From: Bdellovibrio svalbardensis
GTDB taxonomy: Bacteria > Bdellovibrionota > Bdellovibrionia > Bdellovibrionales > Bdellovibrionaceae
NCBI RefSeq assembly: GCF_029531655.1
Contig: NZ_JANRMI010000001.1
Span: 1-64,000 of the forward strand
Direction of reading: 5' to 3'
DNA: 64,000 bases
The translations under genes were made by a program, and so were the position numbers. Shown here in pieces: positions 62,471-64,000 of this stretch. Below the pieces are notes generated by a model. It was not told where the DNA came from. It saw only the letters and a program-made list of their open reading frames with translations, and ran no database searches. Numbering within the stretch: the first letter of the stretch is position 1; every line of letters starts with the position of its first letter.

Positions 62471-64000
62471 TCTTTCTTTTGATGAACAGCTGCGCAGAGA
62501 GCGGAACGAGATTTGGTCTCGCTGCGCTCTGGCAGCAAAAGAAAATTCAGAAGATCCTCAGCAAATCTGTCTTCACTGGAGTCACTCCGCAGACTCCCTT
62601 CTTGCAAAAGCCTTTCAGGCTTGTTTTTCCTCAGAAAAAATTGCGCTCTTTGCCTTAGGAAAATTAGGTTCGTCAGAGCTGAACCTTAGCTCTGACGTCG
62701 ACCTGGTTCTGGTGACCGAAGAAGAGTCTGCATCGGCTCTTTCCGCCCTTCGAAAATTTCAAAAAATTCTTGGTGACCGAACCAGCCATGGCTTTGTCTT
62801 TCGCTTGGACTTTGATTTACGCCCCGGAGGCAAGCAAGGCCCCTTGATTCCCACTCTTGAACAATTTCGCGACTACTACGGGAATTACGGTGAAACATGG
62901 GAGCGTCTGGCCTTCGTTCGGCTGCGCCCTCTGGCCGGAGACCCCACTATCATTGATGCCGTGATGACTTTTGCAAAAAAGTTTTCATTCCGCCGTCATT
63001 TGGATTTCACTTTACTTGAAGATTTAAAAACCCTTCGCACAAAAATTCAGGGCCATTACTGGGGTCGCACACAAAACAATACGGTTGATCTTAAATTAGG
63101 CGTGGGTGGAATTCGCGACGTGGAACTCTTCACTCATGCACTGCAAGTAGTTCACGGCGGCAAAGATCCGTCCTTGCAAATCAAAGGGACCCAGCAAGCC
63201 TTACAACTTCTTGCCGAGCGAAAGCTGCTGCCTGAAGAGGAAGCTTTTTTTCTGCAGAGGCACTACTGGAATTTGCGCAGACTTGAAAATTATGTTCAAG
63301 CCTTGGAAGATCAACAGACGCATTTGCTTAAGACAGACGAAAATCATCCCGACTTTGTAATCAAGGCTCTTGCAAGTCTCTCCTTTGAGATGAAACGTTG
63401 TGATCAGATCGTCAAATCTCTTTTGGGTGAGGCACCCAAAGAGATCTCTGTGGAGGAAGAACTTAGTAAAATCGGCCTGCCCCAGGAAGAACTACAGGAT
63501 CTCTGGAATGAAATCTTGGGCCAAGAAGTTCTCTCACGCCATCGTGGTCGGGATGAAATTGCCAGAAAGGCCTTCCTACAGGAATTCTTGCAAACTTTGA
63601 AAGAGCAAGGCGGAGACATCCATCGCGCCCTACTACTGCTAAAGGATTTCATCCAGGGCACTCGTGCAAAGGCGACTTTTTTTTCTCTGCTGTTGCGAGA
63701 GAAAGATTTAATGAAAAAGCTGGCCTGGCTTTTTGGGCACTCGCCGTATCTTTCCAGAATTCTTTGCAACCGGCCTGAACTCTTGGATAGTTTTGTTTAT
63801 CGGTCGCAGGATAAACCTTCTGAGGACATGGGCTTGCTGCTGGAAGAGCTTGCCGAGAAAAGACTTCTTTCTGAATTGATTAGCGGAAGTCAATTTTTGG
63901 AAGACAAGGACCTGACTCCCCTCCTGACAAACTTAACTTCCACCGCCGATTCGATTGCCGAAACTCTTTTGCCGGCAATCAAAAAGGAATATCCTTCCTC
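62463..64000 (+). CDS. glnE: Glutamine synthetase adenylyltransferase GlnE (5' part)
   Basis: An open frame runs from TTG at 62463 to the window end (512 residues visible). It encodes the first nucleotidyltransferase domain of Gln[22 protein letters not shown] at about residues 64-84, [16 protein letters not shown], and [23 protein letters not shown], followed by the helical domain ([21 protein letters not shown]). The enzyme adds and removes AMP on glutamine synthetase for nitrogen control. The first domain starts unusually close to the N-terminus. TTG overlaps the tolB stop; no ribosome binding site is clear. The C-terminal part lies outside. Confidence 0.9.
   Translation, partial: MSNLSFDEQLRRERNEIWSRCALAAKENSEDPQQICLHWSHSADSLLAKAFQACFSSEKIALFALGKLGSSELNLSSDVDLVLVTEEESASALSALRKFQKILGDRTSHGFVFRLDFDLRPGGKQGPLIPTLEQFRDYYGNYGETWERLAFVRLRPLAGDPTIIDAVMTFAKKFSFRRHLDFTLLEDLKTLRTKIQGHYWGRTQNNTVDLKLGVGGIRDVELFTHALQVVHGGKDPSLQIKGTQQALQLLAERKLLPEEEAFFLQRHYWNLRRLENYVQALEDQQTHLLKTDENHPDFVIKALASLSFEMKRCDQIVKSLLGEAPKEISVEEELSKIGLPQEELQDLWNEILGQEVLSRHRGRDEIARKAFLQEFLQTLKEQGGDIHRALLLLKDFIQGTRAKATFFSLLLREKDLMKKLAWLFGHSPYLSRILCNRPELLDSFVYRSQDKPSEDMGLLLEELAEKRLLSELISGSQFLEDKDLTPLLTNLTSTADSIAETLLPAIKKEYPS

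Overview
The window is a chromosomal stretch of a predatory Bdellovibrio-type bacterium (Bdellovibrionota). The inference rests on the combination of a Gram-negative envelope gene set (tolQRAB, lpoB, many lipoproteins), a macromolecular-synthesis operon with yqeY inserted, mreB, a complete suf operon, numerous exported proteins of unknown function and a mid-40s GC look (estimated by eye, not measured). The species cannot be fixed from sequence alone. Nothing looks like a prophage, CRISPR array, IS element or plasmid; gene density is high and most genes sit in short same-strand operons with AGGAG-type ribosome binding sites and frequent 1-20 nt overlaps.

Layout. 1-3290: a CAU-anticodon tRNA, a DUF885 metallopeptidase-like lipoprotein and an exported Cys-containing protein. 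3314-7974: rpsU-yqeY-dnaG-rpoD, the classical translation/replication/transcription operon, with two intercistronic stem-loops. 8129-9876: a TadA-Nudix fusion and an orphan OmpR-type response regulator. 9972-15135: prkA-yeaH-spoVR-SUI1, the conserved serine-kinase/VWA/SpoVR stress module with a translation-initiation-factor-like gene attached. 15214-21898: LolB-like lipoprotein, membrane protein, a cluster of pseudopilin-like, TPR-lipoprotein and large exported protein, then phaR. 22033-25093: lpoB with a TPR lipoprotein, a RadC/JAMM protein and a membrane-anchored protein. 25342-30280: an archaic (Csu-type) chaperone-usher pilus locus. 30312-34838: mreB followed by a divergent sigma factor, a zinc-less anti-sigma-like membrane protein and a sensor kinase, in overlapping frames. 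34865-41574: exported proteins, a domesticated-looking HNH-AP2 protein, glpD, a HAD phosphatase and PepP. 41583-45888: xseA-xseB-ispA-tlyA with a catalytically altered patatin lipoprotein at the end. 46250-46460: 6S RNA with its promoter. 46599-50880: an HExxH lipoprotein protease, an overlapping exported protein and a PLP decarboxylase. 50976-56842: rrf2-sufB-sufC-sufD-sufS-nfu with a large structured element inside the operon. 57060-64000: a degenerate GDPD-like protein, a coiled-coil protein, tolQ-tolR-tolA-tolB and the 5' part of glnE, which runs off the window.

How it fits together. Much of the window serves growth-state control and envelope biology: 6S RNA and RpoD, PrkA/SpoVR, the mreB-linked sigma/anti-sigma/kinase set, LpoB, MreB, Tol and a surface pilus. 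The best candidates for something not previously described are the mreB-sigma-antisigma-kinase operon, the TadA-Nudix fusion, several pseudoenzymes (patatin, GDPD, HNH-AP2), and ribosome-binding sites placed inside hairpins before dnaG and before a small pilin-like gene.
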